From JBKQVT01 sp963804825 (GTDB taxonomy: Bacteria > Planctomycetota > Planctomycetia > Pirellulales > Thermoguttaceae): a DNA stretch of 64,000 nt. A program made the translations under genes and the position numbers. Below the pieces are notes generated by a model. The model saw nothing but the letters and a program-made list of their open reading frames with translations. It was not told the origin of the DNA and did no database searches. The DNA lies in NCBI GenBank assembly GCA_963804825.1, contig CAWDRV010000003.1:62001-126000 (forward strand), read 5' to 3'. Positions 8,652-19,384 of this stretch are shown piece after piece; the first letter of the stretch is position 1; every line of letters starts with the position of its first letter.

Positions 8652-8867
8652 AAAGGCGGAAGGGGGAAGGCGGAGGGCGGAAGGAAGTGGGGGAGAAATG
8701 GCAAGCGGCAAGCGTCCTTCCGCCTTCCCCCTTCCCGTTCCGATCCGGAGGCTAACGCCTCCGGCTCACCTTCCGATCCGGAGGCTAACGCCTCCGGCTC
8801 ACGTTCCGATCCGGAGGCTAACGCCTCCGGCTCCCTTTTCCTTCCCCCTTCCGCCCTCCGCCTTTCT
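8652..8867. repeat. Three 33-bp tandem copies of the GGAGGCTAACGCCTCC palindrome inside GGAAGGCGG-type repeats
   Basis: Purine-rich GGAAGGCGGA-type repeats at about 8652-8730 and their complement at 8835-8867 flank three palindromes at 8742, 8775 and 8808, spaced exactly 33 bases. The core CCGGAGGCTAACGCCTCCGG is self-complementary except for the centre. The block fills the gap between two adaptor genes and starts 1-2 bases past the stop of the one at 8869. All frames through it are open, which artificially extends neighbouring reading frames. Confidence 0.92.
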
Positions 8868-8868
8868 C

Positions 8869-9771
8869 TCACTTGAGCGTAATCGTCATCTCGGCGCCCT
8901 GGCCCGGCCTGAGGAGCCAGGAACCGTTCTCCTTCTCATTTTCCACTTCGACGCGGACCAGGAATTTGTCGCCGGCGCGCTCGTTGGGGTCGATAAAGAC
9001 CACCTTGCCTGGAAACGTCCGCGGCTTCGTGTCGCCGGCCAAGACGACGCGGATCTGGGCCTGGCCGTCGCGGAAGTCGCCCGGCCGGTACTTGGCGGCG
9101 CTGACGAAGCAATCGACCCTGAGCCGGTCCATGCGGATGACGTGCAGCACCGGATCACCCTCGTGCACCCATTCCCCGACGTGGCGCTGGAGCTTGTCGA
9201 CGATGCCGTCTTGCGGCGAGCGGACCTGGTGCCGGCGGATGTTTTCTTCGGCGGCGTCGACCTCGGTCTTGGCGACGTCGGCTTCGCTGGCGGCGATGCG
9301 CAGTTCCAACCGCGCCTTTTCGATGGACAGCATGCTCTCGGTGTATTTCATCAGTTTTTCCCGGAGCAACTCGGCGGGAACGCTGCCGGGGGCCTTGCGA
9401 TTGGCGTCCTCGTCGCCGCGGTAATCGGCCTTGGCCACCTCGGCCGAGGCCTTGGCATAGCGGACGCTGATGTCGTCGCCGGCCTTTTCCTTGGCGGCGG
9501 CCAGCTTGGCCTTCGCCACGCGGACTTCCATTTGGGTCTTGGCGTCGTCGATCTGCGCCAGCAGGTCGCCGCTGGACACTTCCCGGCCTTCTTTCACCTT
9601 GATTTCCTTCAGCACGCCCGGCTCCTGGGCCGGCACGTCCGCCTCGTCGATCACGGAAATCAGGCAATGGTCGATCTTGGCCGTCGCCGCAGCGGGCTGG
9701 GCCTGCGCCGCGCCGGCGACCAAGAGAAGGACGGCCGCCGCCAAGGGAACGTACGTCATTACCGATTTCAT
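8869..9771 (-). CDS. HlyD-family periplasmic adaptor (membrane fusion protein)
   Basis: A 300-residue secreted adaptor. It starts at ATG 9771 with a Sec signal (MKSVMTYVPLAAAVLLLVAG ending AQAQ). It then has a biotinyl-lipoyl hairpin (EPGVLKEIKVKEGREVSSGD), a long alpha-helical coiled-coil arm rich in Ala, Glu and Lys (about residues 75-190), the second lipoyl half (VRSPQDGIVDKL) and a beta-barrel. Adaptors of this kind bridge an inner-membrane pump and an outer-membrane channel. It is 23 bases downstream of the GAF-HlyD gene and upstream of the M50-HlyD gene on the same strand. It is on the short side for the family. Confidence 0.87.
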   Translation of the reverse strand: MKSVMTYVPLAAAVLLLVAGAAQAQPAAATAKIDHCLISVIDEADVPAQEPGVLKEIKVKEGREVSSGDLLAQIDDAKTQMEVRVAKAKLAAAKEKAGDDISVRYAKASAEVAKADYRGDEDANRKAPGSVPAELLREKLMKYTESMLSIEKARLELRIAASEADVAKTEVDAAEENIRRHQVRSPQDGIVDKLQRHVGEWVHEGDPVLHVIRMDRLRVDCFVSAAKYRPGDFRDGQAQIRVVLAGDTKPRTFPGKVVFIDPNERAGDKFLVRVEVENEKENGSWLLRPGQGAEMTITLK

Positions 9772-9794
9772 GGCACTTTCTCCTGAGGGTCGCA

Positions 9795-11823
9795 CTATAA
9801 ACGGAACAGGATGTGCGACTGGATGAACGCGATCACGCTGTGAAACCAAACGTAACCGACGGCCCGCCGGCCGCAATAGATTTTGGCCGAGACCGTCGCC
9901 CCCGGCTTCAGATCGGACAAGTCGGCCTTGTCGATGGCCACTTTGACCAGCACGGTATTGCCTTCCTCGCCGCGGACTTCGGCGCTCTGGGCGACTTCGG
10001 TCACCGTGCCGTAGTATTTCGTGCCCGGCTCGGTGGCGAGGATATAGGTCACTTTCAATTCCTTGCCCAGGTCCCGTTGGGCCGAGGCGATGAAGCCCAT
10101 GTCGCTTTCGGGCACGTGGAGTTCCAGTTGCCACTTGCCCTTGGGGTTGGCGACCCGCAGGAGCGATTGCCCGCGCTGCACGGGCCGGCCGCTGAGAAGA
10201 CGGTCGAGGTCCCAGGTGAGGACCTTGCCGGAGATCGGGCTGCGGACCGCAAGGTCGTCGATGCGTTTCTGGCAGAGGACCCGCTGGGCGTTGAGGTTGT
10301 TCAGTTTCTCCTGCTCTTCGGCCAATTCGCCGGATAGCCGGGCGAGCTCTTCCGGATTGAGCTTCCGCTCGTCCAGCAGCGTCCGCTGCAGGGAGAGGCT
10401 CCGCTCCTCGGCGATGAGCCGCTGCCCCTCGACCTGGGTCAGCGCCTGTTCGGCGTCGGTGTTGCGGAGTTGGACCAGCAGTTGGTTCGCCTCGACCGCG
10501 TCGCCGGGATGCACTTTCACCTGGTCGACCACGCCGTCGGTGCCGGCGAACACGTCGCGGCGATCGACCGGTTCGAGGGTGCCCTTCGATTGCACGTTGA
10601 AATCGGCCGGCCAGAGGCACAGCGCCGCCACCAGCCCCAACACCGCCGCGCCGATGGTGAGCGTCTTGGGCAGCGTCCGGGCCCCGACGATCCAGCGGGC
10701 CTTGCCCAGCATCCGCCAGACCGGCATGAGGAACAGGCCCTGGTGCTCCATCGCATTGGCCATGGCGATGGAGCTGTGACGGCAGACCACCTCGACCCGC
10801 TGCACCATGGCCGGCGCCGGGCGGCTGTCCTCGATCTGCTCGACGATCAGCGCGCCGACGGGCGGCGGCGGTTCCTGGCGATTTTCGGGATCGTCTTCCT
10901 CGTCCCGCGGCGGACGCCGCAACGGCAGCACCGCCACCGTCTTCGAGTGCGACTCGTCAACGTATTCATCGACGGCGTCCTCGACTTGCGGGGCCATGTC
11001 CCGGGTGTCGCCCGTGTACCAGATCGCCTCGCCGCTGGCCACCACCGCGGAGGCCAATCGCCCCAGCAAGCGGATCGTGTTGGAACGCTTGTCGAAAACG
11101 TCCTGGCCGCTGACCGCCTCGATCACGCACTTGCGCGCCTTTGCGAATGGCCACGGTGACGCGGTCGCATTCGATCAACCGCCGCCCCTCGTTGGCGATC
11201 GTGTAGGCCGTCTCCAGGGGCTCCAGCGAGGCATGGACCGCGCGGGCGAAGTCCTCCAGCCGGGACCAAAGGACCTGCCGATCGGAGAAGTGCCGCAGTT
11301 GGCGGCTCTTGAGGAAGTCGGACGCCAGCTCGCACATGTCCAGCAGGAAGCGGAGATAGCCCCGCTGGATGGCCGGCCCGGTGTCGCTCCGCTGCAACAC
11401 CTCCACCACGCCCAGCACTTCCAGCTCGGTCCGCAGCGGGGCCAACACCAGCAGGAAATCGGTGGGGTTGGCGCCCTCGTCCTCGCCCGCGCCGGAATGG
11501 GGCGGCGCCAACATCCCTTCCGTCGAAGACATCGCCTTGAACAGCAAGCGGGCGTGTTGGGCCTGGGCCTCTTCGTTGTCGGCCAGCCGGGTCTCTTGGA
11601 AGTTGATCTGATATTGCAGGGCCAACTGGCTTTCCTCGTTGACCGCCCAGACCGCGCCGCCGATCGCCGCCAGCACCGAAACGACCCGGTTGAGAAATTC
11701 CGTGTAGAACTCCCCGGGACTCAGGTTCTGCTTGGACAACTGCCCAATCTCTTGGACCAGCGACTGGATCTGCCGCTTGGTCTGTTCGACGAGCTGCTGG
11801 TCGAGCGGTTGTTCCATGCTCAT
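9795..11823 (-). CDS. Tandem-GAF / transmembrane / HlyD adaptor fusion (one frameshift)
   Basis: A protein of about 675 residues. The N-terminal 370 residues hold two GAF-like sensor domains (one around LSPGEFYTEFLNRVVSVLAA, one around TIANEGRRLIECDRVTVAI). A single membrane helix (LTIGAAVLGLVAALCLW) follows, then a lipoyl half (GVVDQVKVHPGDAVEANQLL), a coiled coil, the second lipoyl half (VRSPISGKVLTWDL) and a beta-barrel. Cytoplasmic sensing joined to a periplasmic adaptor is unusual. The frame breaks near 11137, where one extra G splits the second GAF domain between CDRVTVAIRKG and CVIEAVSGQDVF; both sides fit one domain, so an indel error is likely. The start is ATG 11823, with 11817 as an alternative. 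First gene of the three-adaptor cluster. Confidence 0.85.
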
Positions 11824-11877
11824 GGTCAAGTCCTGCGGGGTCCTATCTCGGCGGACGCGGACACGATCTGTGCTGCT

Positions 11878-12008
11878 TAGTTTCTGTTGCGGGAAACCAC
11901 GGTAGGGTGGGTCGAGCCGAGCCGAGACCCACCAGTTATGATTCGGCCGTTTCCTGGTGGGTCTCGCTGCGGCTCGACCCACCCTACAGGCGCACTCCGC
12001 AACAAAAA
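11878..12008. repeat. Large hairpin repeat of the GTAGGGTGGGTCGAGC family
   Basis: Arms GTAGGGTGGGTCGAGC (from about 11902) and its reverse complement (ending about 11992), with inner GAGACCCACC / GGTGGGTCTC arms, form a very long hairpin. The copy is bordered by TTTCTGTTGCGG-like sequence. Related copies lie at 42447-42580 and 48565-48670. It occupies the gap between the GAF-HlyD start and the VWA gene stop. Confidence 0.88.
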
Positions 12009-12031
12009 AAACCTGTCCCATCCACTCCACC

Positions 12032-14331
12032 TTATACCAATCCCCAGCGTTTCCGCAAATACCACTCCACCGTCAACAGGCCGACAAGGGCCAAGAAAAA
12101 CGACCACTTGTCCCAAAAGGTCGTCGCCGTCTTCTGGGGGACTTCCAGGTTCTGCGTTTGCCGGGCGAGCCGCTGGATCAAGTCGGGAAGCTGCTCGGAC
12201 GCCACCGCCCGGCCGTCGGTCATCGCCGCCAGACTCTCCATCACCGTGGCGTCGGCCGAGGCATTGTCCAACTCCAGGTCCTGGGCGAAGACGGTGAATC
12301 GGGCCCGGGCGGTCCCCAACAATTGGTCCTTCTCCGTGGCCGTCACCTCGATCGCATAATCGCCGGCTGCCTGCGTCTGCCGGAACGAGCCGACCATCTG
12401 GTCTCCTTGGTGGACCAGCGCCAGGTCGTGGGGCGTGCGGTCGGGAGAGACGACCTTGGCCTTGTAGTCGGCGTCCTTGATCCATTCGCCGTTGGGCGAC
12501 TGGGCGCCGGCGGTGAACTCCACGTGCTCGGTCGGGGCGAAGCGGCGCTTCTCCATCTTCACCCACACGTTGCCCTCCATGGCCTGGTCCTTGCGGGCCA
12601 GCCAGAGGACGATCTGCCGCCAGAATCGCTTATGGGCGGCCTCGAAGCCGCGCATCCACCAGCGCCACGTGGAATCGCCGGCCAGCGCCAGCACGCGGCC
12701 CGCGCCGAAATTGTGCGCCACCAGGAGCGGCTTGTCCGGGCCGGCGTCGGCCAGCACGACCGCCCCGTGGGCCAACTGCAAGAACTTGTTGGCCCCTTCC
12801 AGCGGCGGCAGTTTCGACCACAACGCCGCGTTCTCCTGCGGGCTGCCGGAAAGCATCAGGACGAAATGCCGCAATCCCAAGTCGGTCGGCCTCATGTGCA
12901 GCGGGCCGGGCCAGTGCAGGTCGCTGCGGATCGGCTCGTCGAAGTTCTGCCGGTCCAAACGATCCATCGCCACCGGCAGCACGTCGGCCAGCGGCGTCTC
13001 CGAATAGCGCCCCGGACCGAAACTGTGAAAGCCGCCCAACATGATCAGCCCCGCCCCGGCATTGACCGCCTCCGCCAGGTCGCGCAGCTCCGATTCGTGG
13101 AAGGCGGTCGAATCGACGTCGCCGAGCATATAGACCTCGTACTTGCCCGGCTGGAAATACGTGGCCAGCTCTCCGGGGCGCGTCTCGGGCCGCCGCGCGT
13201 CCAGCCGCAGGTAATCGACGTGGATGTCGTGCGAAGCATCGAGCGCGCGGCGGATAAACTTCTGCTCCACCCGAAACGTCCCCTCGATGTACAACACGTT
13301 CAGGCCGCCCTTGAGCACGCGGACGAACGTGCTGAGCTGGTTGTTGGCCGTCACCAGTTCGTCGGGTTGGGAGAGGGCCGGCGTGCCGGGTTCGAGCGTC
13401 GCCTCCAGCGTCAGTTTATATTCGCCCGGCGTCTGGGGGTGAACTTGAGTTTGACCGGGATGACCTGCCCGTCGGCGACCGCCTTGACGCTCTGTTGGGC
13501 CACGACCTCCATCCTGTCCGGCGACGTCTCGAAGAGCGCCCGAACGGCGATGTCGCGGTTGACGTAGCCGTTGACGCGGACCTTCCCGCCGACCTGCAAT
13601 TCGTTCTTCACGAACACCGTGGGATTGACCAGCAGTTCCGTGACGGCGATGTTCTTGGCCGTGCCCAGTCCCTGCGATTTGCCGAAGACGACGGTGAACA
13701 ATGGATCGCCCTGGTGTTTCAGGTAGGCGGCGGCGGTCTGGGGCGGCAGATCGCGCGGCGCCAACGCCCGCTGGGCGCCGTCGCTGAGCAGAATGACGCC
13801 CAGGAGCCGTTTGCCCTGCTCCTCGCGCAACACGTCGTTGAGGGCGGCGCCGATGGCCGTCGCCTGGCCCTGGGGTTTTTCCGGCAAGGCGATCGTACCG
13901 TCGCCGGCGATTTCGACCGTGTGGATGTTCTCGTCGAAGGCGTACACCTTCACGTCGAAGTCGCGTTTCAGTTCCCGCAGGGCGGGCGCGGCGTCGGCCA
14001 GACAGCCCCGCAACGCCTCCCAACGCGACTTGTCGGCCACCGCGTCGGGAATCGTCATGCTCCGCGACTGGTCGAGCAGGAGGACCAGCGTGGCCTTCTC
14101 CTTCTTGATCTCCGTATAGACCAGGGTAGGGCGGAGCATGGCCAGAATGACCAGCACGATGACGGCCGCGCGCATCGCCACCAGCGCCAAACGCCGCCGC
14201 AACGTCGCCTCTCCGCGGGCCGGCCGGACCAGCAACAGGCCCACCAGCACCAGCCCCACCGCGACGACCAGCGTGAAACTGCCGCCGATCGGGTCATAGC
14301 AGAGTTCAAAGGCGAAGAACGGGGAAAACAT
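12032..14331 (-). CDS. VWA / glutamine-amidotransferase-like membrane protein (one frameshift)
   Basis: A protein of about 766 residues. It starts at ATG 14331 with two N-terminal membrane helices, then a von Willebrand A-like domain with a MIDAS-type loop LLLDQSRSM near residue 88. The second half contains a class I glutamine-amidotransferase-like fold (LNVLYIEGTFRVEQ to IMLGGFHSFGPGRY), without an obvious catalytic Cys, and a C-terminal membrane helix (FFLALVGLLTVEWYL). The frame breaks at the G run 13435-13439 (plus strand): adding one base joins KLKFTP to TPGEYKLTLEATL. It lies 12 bases downstream of the BatA-like gene in an operon that also encodes DUF58 and MoxR proteins. Role inferred: envelope-associated partner of the MoxR chaperone. 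Confidence 0.82.
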
Positions 14332-14343
14332 GGCGACGGGCGC

Positions 14344-16482
14344 TCATTCCTTGTAAAAGCGGTTGGCCACGACGTACTCGGCGGCCAACGCCAGGGCGAC
14401 CAGAAAGATCAACGGCGCATACAATTCGAGGCCGACCCGCGCCATGCTGACGCTGCGGTCGATCTGGTCGCGGCTGTGGGCCAGGTGGGGCTTGAAGGGG
14501 CCGAACAATTCGATCAGTTGCTTTTCGTCGATGCGGTCGAGTTGGGTTTGGGCGGGGGTCAGGTTGGCGCTGAAGCCGCAGTCCACGCCCGCGGCAAGCC
14601 CGCCCGCCTGCACCCGATAGTTCCCCGGCTGCTCCGTGGTCGTGACGATCAGCGCGTGTTGCTTCAGGTCGGCCGAGAGGGGCGACTTCTGGCCGCCCGG
14701 CCCGCTGAGCACGTAGGTGCGTTGACGGCTTTGCTCCTCGACGGGCAAGGTGACGGTTTGGCCGGCGAGGTAGTTGAGCTGCTCCTGGCCGCCGCCGACC
14801 AGGTACGACATCATCCCGTTGACCAGGACCACGAACGGCCAGTCGGCGACGGCGACCGGCAACAAGTTCCACGCGGTGTTGCGGTCCAGCGCGGGCGAAT
14901 CGGAGATGGGCGTGGTCATGGTCAGCACGCGGCCGTTGCCCACCGGACGTTCCAACAGGGCGGGCCGGCCGTCCAGGTACGGCAGCACCACGTCCACGCC
15001 GGCCGCGGGCGGCTCCAGTTCCCAATAGCAAAAGACGGGAGCGTCGTCCCAGGGGGTCTCGGTCGCGCGGCGGCGGAACGCCGGGTCGGCCAGGATGGGA
15101 TGTTCCAGCGCCTTGGGGGCGAGGTAGTTGTCGCCGTCGGGCCGCAGGGCCTGCCGCAACAGTTTGGCCGGCAACAGGCGTTGCGCGGCGGAGACGTTGA
15201 AGGAATCGACGGGCCGGGCGTTGCGGCCCAGAAAGATCGCCACGCCGTGGCCCTCGGCGGCGTAATCGGCCAATTTCTGCCATAGGGCCGGTTCCAGCGG
15301 CGCCGGGTCCAACAGGCAGACGGCCGCATAGCCGTCCAGCGACTGGCGCGGCAGTTGGTCCGATCCGATCACCCGGCAATCGAAGCGGGCCCGCCCGCGC
15401 TTCACCCAAATCGTCGGCGCCAGCGCCTGGGAGAGAAACAACGCCCGGTCGTGGGCGGGCCTCGGCGCCGCGATCAGCACCTGCCAGGGAGGCTTGACTT
15501 CGACGGTGAAGTATCGGGCATCGTCGGCGGCCAGGCCGTCCTGACCCACGATCCCCACCAATCCCTGGTGCGTGCCGGGGCCGAGCCCCTCGACGTGAAA
15601 CCCCAGTTGCCGCGACTGGCCCGCCGGCAGCGAGACCGTCTTCTGCTCCCGCTTGACGCCGTCCAGTTGCAGTTCGACGGGGCGATCGCCTCCCGGGCCG
15701 ATGCAGGAGACTTCCGTGTCGATGTCGAGCGAACCGAGGTTGGGAAGCACCTGGCGGGAGAGCCGCAATTCGCCCAGGGAGAAATCCCGCGGGTCCTTCA
15801 CGCCCACGTCGATCAGGCACACGGTCACGCCGGGCGCCTTGACCAGGCTGTCCTGGAGGGCGGCGGCCGCGTCGCTGGGCCAGGCGGCGCGGGAAAGATC
15901 GGTGAAGACGTAGACTTCCTTGCCGCCCGGCAGCGTGGCCTTGCCCACCAGATCGACGGCGTCCTTGACCGCCTCGATCAGCGGCTGGGAATTGGTCACC
16001 GGCTCGAGCAGTTCGATGCGTCGTTTGGCCATGCCGCGCGCGGCTGCGAACCCGCCGCCGCTCGCATGGGTATCGAGGACGGCGATCTGGCTTTCCGGGG
16101 GGAACTCGGCCAGCAGCGACAGGCCCCATTGCCGCGCGACCTCCAGCCGCGTCTTGTTCTCGTGCCGGTATTCCATGTGCGGGGCGGCGTCGAAGACCAA
16201 GACCGCGGTCACCGGCGATTCCTGGCTCCCCAAGAGGCTGCTGCCGAATTTCATGCTCGGCCGGGCCAGGGCGAAGGCCAGCAGGGCGATGGCCGCCACG
16301 CGAAGCAGCAGCAACAGCAGGTGCCGCAGCCGCAATCGCCGCTGGTTCGTGTCGTGCCGCTTCTGGATGAACCGCAGCGCCGGAAACTCCAGCATCGTCG
16401 GCTTGCGGCGCATGATCAGGTGCAGGATGATCGGCACGGCGATCAGCGCGGAACCGAAGAGGAGGTAAGGGTTCGCGAACAT
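14344..16482 (-). CDS. BatA-like membrane protein (aerotolerance-regulator N-terminal and VWA-type domains)
   Basis: A 712-residue protein. The N-terminus MFANPYLLFGSALIAVPIIL followed by HLIMRRKP is the signature of the BatA/aerotolerance-regulator N-terminal domain, with a second helix at RHLLLLLLRVAAIALLAFAL. A VWA-like domain follows; its MIDAS motif is degraded (VLVFDAAPHMEY in place of DxSxS). A long extracytoplasmic region and a C-terminal helix (APLIFLVALALAAEYVV) complete it. It is in an operon between DUF58 (34 bases upstream) and the VWA/GATase gene (12 bases downstream). Bat proteins are thought to work with MoxR ATPases on envelope or stress functions; the exact role here is unknown. 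Confidence 0.83.
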   Translation of the reverse strand: MFANPYLLFGSALIAVPIILHLIMRRKPTMLEFPALRFIQKRHDTNQRRLRLRHLLLLLLRVAAIALLAFALARPSMKFGSSLLGSQESPVTAVLVFDAAPHMEYRHENKTRLEVARQWGLSLLAEFPPESQIAVLDTHASGGGFAAARGMAKRRIELLEPVTNSQPLIEAVKDAVDLVGKATLPGGKEVYVFTDLSRAAWPSDAAAALQDSLVKAPGVTVCLIDVGVKDPRDFSLGELRLSRQVLPNLGSLDIDTEVSCIGPGGDRPVELQLDGVKREQKTVSLPAGQSRQLGFHVEGLGPGTHQGLVGIVGQDGLAADDARYFTVEVKPPWQVLIAAPRPAHDRALFLSQALAPTIWVKRGRARFDCRVIGSDQLPRQSLDGYAAVCLLDPAPLEPALWQKLADYAAEGHGVAIFLGRNARPVDSFNVSAAQRLLPAKLLRQALRPDGDNYLAPKALEHPILADPAFRRRATETPWDDAPVFCYWELEPPAAGVDVVLPYLDGRPALLERPVGNGRVLTMTTPISDSPALDRNTAWNLLPVAVADWPFVVLVNGMMSYLVGGGQEQLNYLAGQTVTLPVEEQSRQRTYVLSGPGGQKSPLSADLKQHALIVTTTEQPGNYRVQAGGLAAGVDCGFSANLTPAQTQLDRIDEKQLIELFGPFKPHLAHSRDQIDRSVSMARVGLELYAPLIFLVALALAAEYVVANRFYKE

Positions 16483-16516
16483 GGTTTGCTTGGCGTGTTT
16501 GCCCGTCGCCGGGCGA

Positions 16517-17413
16517 TCATCCCCGTTGGGACCGATTGATCAAATACTCCGTCAGTGCCCGGTCGAACTGCATGCTCGTGTCCAGGGGGACGTAGTCGAT
16601 GCGGGCTTGCGAACACTCGCGGCGATAGGTGTCGCGGAAGGCGTCCAGTTCGGCCAGGTAGTCGCCGCGGAAGGCGTTGGCGTCAACGGCCAGCCGGCGG
16701 TGGTCCTCGGGGTCCTCCAGTTCGACCATGCCGTGGAAGGGGAAATGGACCTCGGCCTCGTCGAGAATGTGGAACAAGATGACGTCGTGCCCGCCGTGCC
16801 GCAGCCGGTAAAGCGATTCGAGGATCGGTCCCGGCTCGCCCAACAGGTCGGAAAAGACCATGACCAGGCTGGCGTGGCGGAGCATGGCCGCCACCTGGAC
16901 CAGGCTATGGGCGATGTCGGTGAGCCCGCCAGGCTGCAAGTTGGCCAACAGCGACAGCACGTCGGCCAGGTGGCCGCGCCGCGTCCGCGGCCGCAGACTG
17001 CTCCGGATCCGCTCGTCGAAGGTAATCAGCCCCACCGGGTCTTGCTGGTGAATCATCAGGTAGCACAGCGCGGCCGCCAGGCAGATGCCGTACTCGAACT
17101 TCGTCAGCTCCTGCCGATACGTGTAGCCCATCGAACGGCTCAAATCCATCACCAGGTAGCCGGTGATGTTGGTCTCGGCCTCGAACTTCTTGATGTAATA
17201 CTTGTCGGTCTTGGCGTAGATCAACCAGTCGATGTCCTTGGGATCGTCGCCGGGCGTGTACTTGCGGTGTTCGCTGAACTCGACGGAAAAACCGTGGAAG
17301 GGGCTGGCGTGCAGCCCGTGCAGAAAACCCCGGACGATGAACTGCGCACGGAGGTCCAGCCGCTTGATCTGGCGGATCACTTCGGGCTTCAGGTATCGTT
17401 CGGCGGTGAGCAT
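16517..17413 (-). CDS. DUF58 protein (MoxR cluster A)
   Basis: A 298-residue DUF58 protein. The hallmark segment SEHRKYTPGDDPKDIDWLIY lies near residue 47, followed by the VWA-like strand YLVMDLSRSM whose DxSxS metal-site motif is intact. It has no membrane segments, unlike the larger DUF58 protein of cluster B. DUF58 proteins are constant partners of MoxR AAA ATPases and probably serve as VWA-type substrates or adaptors. The start is ATG 17413. Immediately upstream of the start is an ATTTAGGG repeat (17420-17458), so there is no clear Shine-Dalgarno sequence. Confidence 0.9.
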   Translation of the reverse strand: MLTAERYLKPEVIRQIKRLDLRAQFIVRGFLHGLHASPFHGFSVEFSEHRKYTPGDDPKDIDWLIYAKTDKYYIKKFEAETNITGYLVMDLSRSMGYTYRQELTKFEYGICLAAALCYLMIHQQDPVGLITFDERIRSSLRPRTRRGHLADVLSLLANLQPGGLTDIAHSLVQVAAMLRHASLVMVFSDLLGEPGPILESLYRLRHGGHDVILFHILDEAEVHFPFHGMVELEDPEDHRRLAVDANAFRGDYLAELDAFRDTYRRECSQARIDYVPLDTSMQFDRALTEYLINRSQRG

Positions 17414-17419
17414 GGGAAG

Positions 17420-17458
17420 GGGATTTAGGGATTTGGGGATTTAGGGATTTAGGGATTT
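17420..17458. repeat. GGGATTTA repeat array
   Basis: About five imperfect units of GGGATTTA or GGGGATTT. The array lies between the DUF58 start and the four-helix-bundle gene, and the latter's TAA stop (17449-17451) is inside it. Matching arrays occur at 17881-17917 and, inverted, at 17994-18015. Confidence 0.92.
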
Positions 17459-17853
17459 CGGGGGGCGTTCTTGTGGGATTTTTGGGAGTGGAGTTTCTTT
17501 GCCAGGGCGCGTCGCAATGCGCCGAGCATCCGCCCCGTGGCATCGCAGAGGTCTGCGAGTTGGTTGAAGTCATCGGCCTCGATGTATTGGAGATCGCGGG
17601 CCGCTAGAAACATGGTTTCCAGTTCTGCCAACGAGCCGTGCGCCATCGTGACGTAGCGAAAGAACTCCTTGGTTGTCCCGCGCGTGTGACCTTCCGCAAT
17701 GTTGGCGGGGACGGAAACTGCGGCGCGTTGCAGTTGAGATGACAGGCCGAATACTTCGTGTCTGGGAAAGCTGCGAGTCAGACGATAAACCCGGCTCACC
17801 AGTTCCATCCCGTTCTGCCACACGCGAAGTTGCTTGTAGCTGCTCGTTGCCAT
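17449..17853 (-). CDS. Four-helix-bundle protein (23S rRNA intervening-sequence / S23 family)
   Basis: A 134-residue protein with the family signature YKQLRVWQNGMELVSRVYRL at the N-terminus, then QLQRAAVSVPANIAEG and FFRYVTMAHGSLAELET, all typical of four-helix-bundle proteins first found in 23S rRNA intervening sequences. The function is unknown. The gene interrupts the cluster between MoxR and DUF58 and is bracketed by ATTTAGGG repeat arrays on both sides. Its last codons (RNP then TAA) are encoded by the repeat itself. This looks like an inserted cassette rather than an original cluster member. Confidence 0.9.
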   Translation of the reverse strand: MATSSYKQLRVWQNGMELVSRVYRLTRSFPRHEVFGLSSQLQRAAVSVPANIAEGHTRGTTKEFFRYVTMAHGSLAELETMFLAARDLQYIEADDFNQLADLCDATGRMLGALRRALAKKLHSQKSHKNAPRNP

Positions 17854-17880
17854 TGGCTACGCTCGATGCGAGGGGCTGTG

Positions 17881-18012
17881 GGGGGATTTAGGGATTTAGG
17901 GATTTGGGGATTTAGGGGAGGGGGATGACCAGCAGCGTTGGAGTTCCGCACCGTTCTTCTCCCTCCTAATTGGCTTCTGTTCCGGCGTGTCGAACCCTAA
18001 ATCCCTAAATCC

Positions 18013-18015
<3 letters not shown>
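17881..18015. repeat. Inverted pair of GGGATTTA arrays
   Basis: A GGGATTTA array at about 17881-17917 and a TAAATCCC array at 17994-18015 face each other across about 75 bases of non-repeat sequence. The second array touches the MoxR stop codon (TAG, complement at 18013-18015), so the repeat contributes the stop. Confidence 0.9.
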
Positions 18016-19035
<1,020 letters not shown>

Positions 19036-19053
19036 GGAAACACCCCTATGGAA

Positions 19054-19235
19054 AAAGGCGGAAGGCGGAAGGCGGAAGGCGGAAGGGAGCCGGAGGCGTT
19101 AGCCTCCGGATGGGATGGATGATGTGAGCCGGAGGCATTAGCCCCCGGATCGGAAGGATAAAGGATGAAACCATAACTGCGGTTCCCTGTTCCCTGGCGA
19201 CACTATCCCCGGGCTTACGCCCGGGGCTCTTACGT
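19054..19235. repeat. Mixed repeat block: GGAAGGCGG, CCGGAGGCGTTAGCCTCCGG and CCCCGGGCTTACGCCCGGGG
   Basis: The gap between MoxR and DUF4159 holds GGCGGAAGG units (19056-19084), two copies of the GGAGGCGTTAGCCTCC palindrome (about 19088-19112 and 19128-19153), and one CCCCGGGCTTACGCCCGGGG palindrome (about 19206-19229). The same trio recurs together at 51284-51442, and two of the three recur at 28598-28686. Confidence 0.9.
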
Positions 19236-19311
19236 CGCGAGGCTCGCCCCTACTCCCCGATCCCTATTGTAACGCATGGCGGCGGAAATACCCAGCGTGA
19301 CCGGCGCAGGC

Positions 19312-19369
19312 TTGCTTACTTAACTTCTGAAATCTATGATACTTATGGTAGCTTTGCCGACGGCAAAGC
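19312..19369 (+). promoter_or_regulatory. Promoter and leader hairpin of the DUF4159 gene
   Basis: TTGCTT (19312-19317), a 17-base spacer and TATGAT (19335-19340) make a good sigma-70-type promoter. The short leader contains a perfect 9-base hairpin, GCTTTGCCG / CGGCAAAGC at 19351-19369, immediately before the ribosome site AAGGA and the ATG at 19385. The hairpin could modulate initiation. Confidence 0.6.
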
Positions 19370-19384
19370 CAAGGAACGACGCCG

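Noticed and set aside
8742..8835. Possible CRISPR array (regular 33-base period)
   Set aside because: The repeat unit is a palindrome with short, nearly constant spacers. True CRISPR spacers would be unique and 25-45 bases long, and no cas genes are present.
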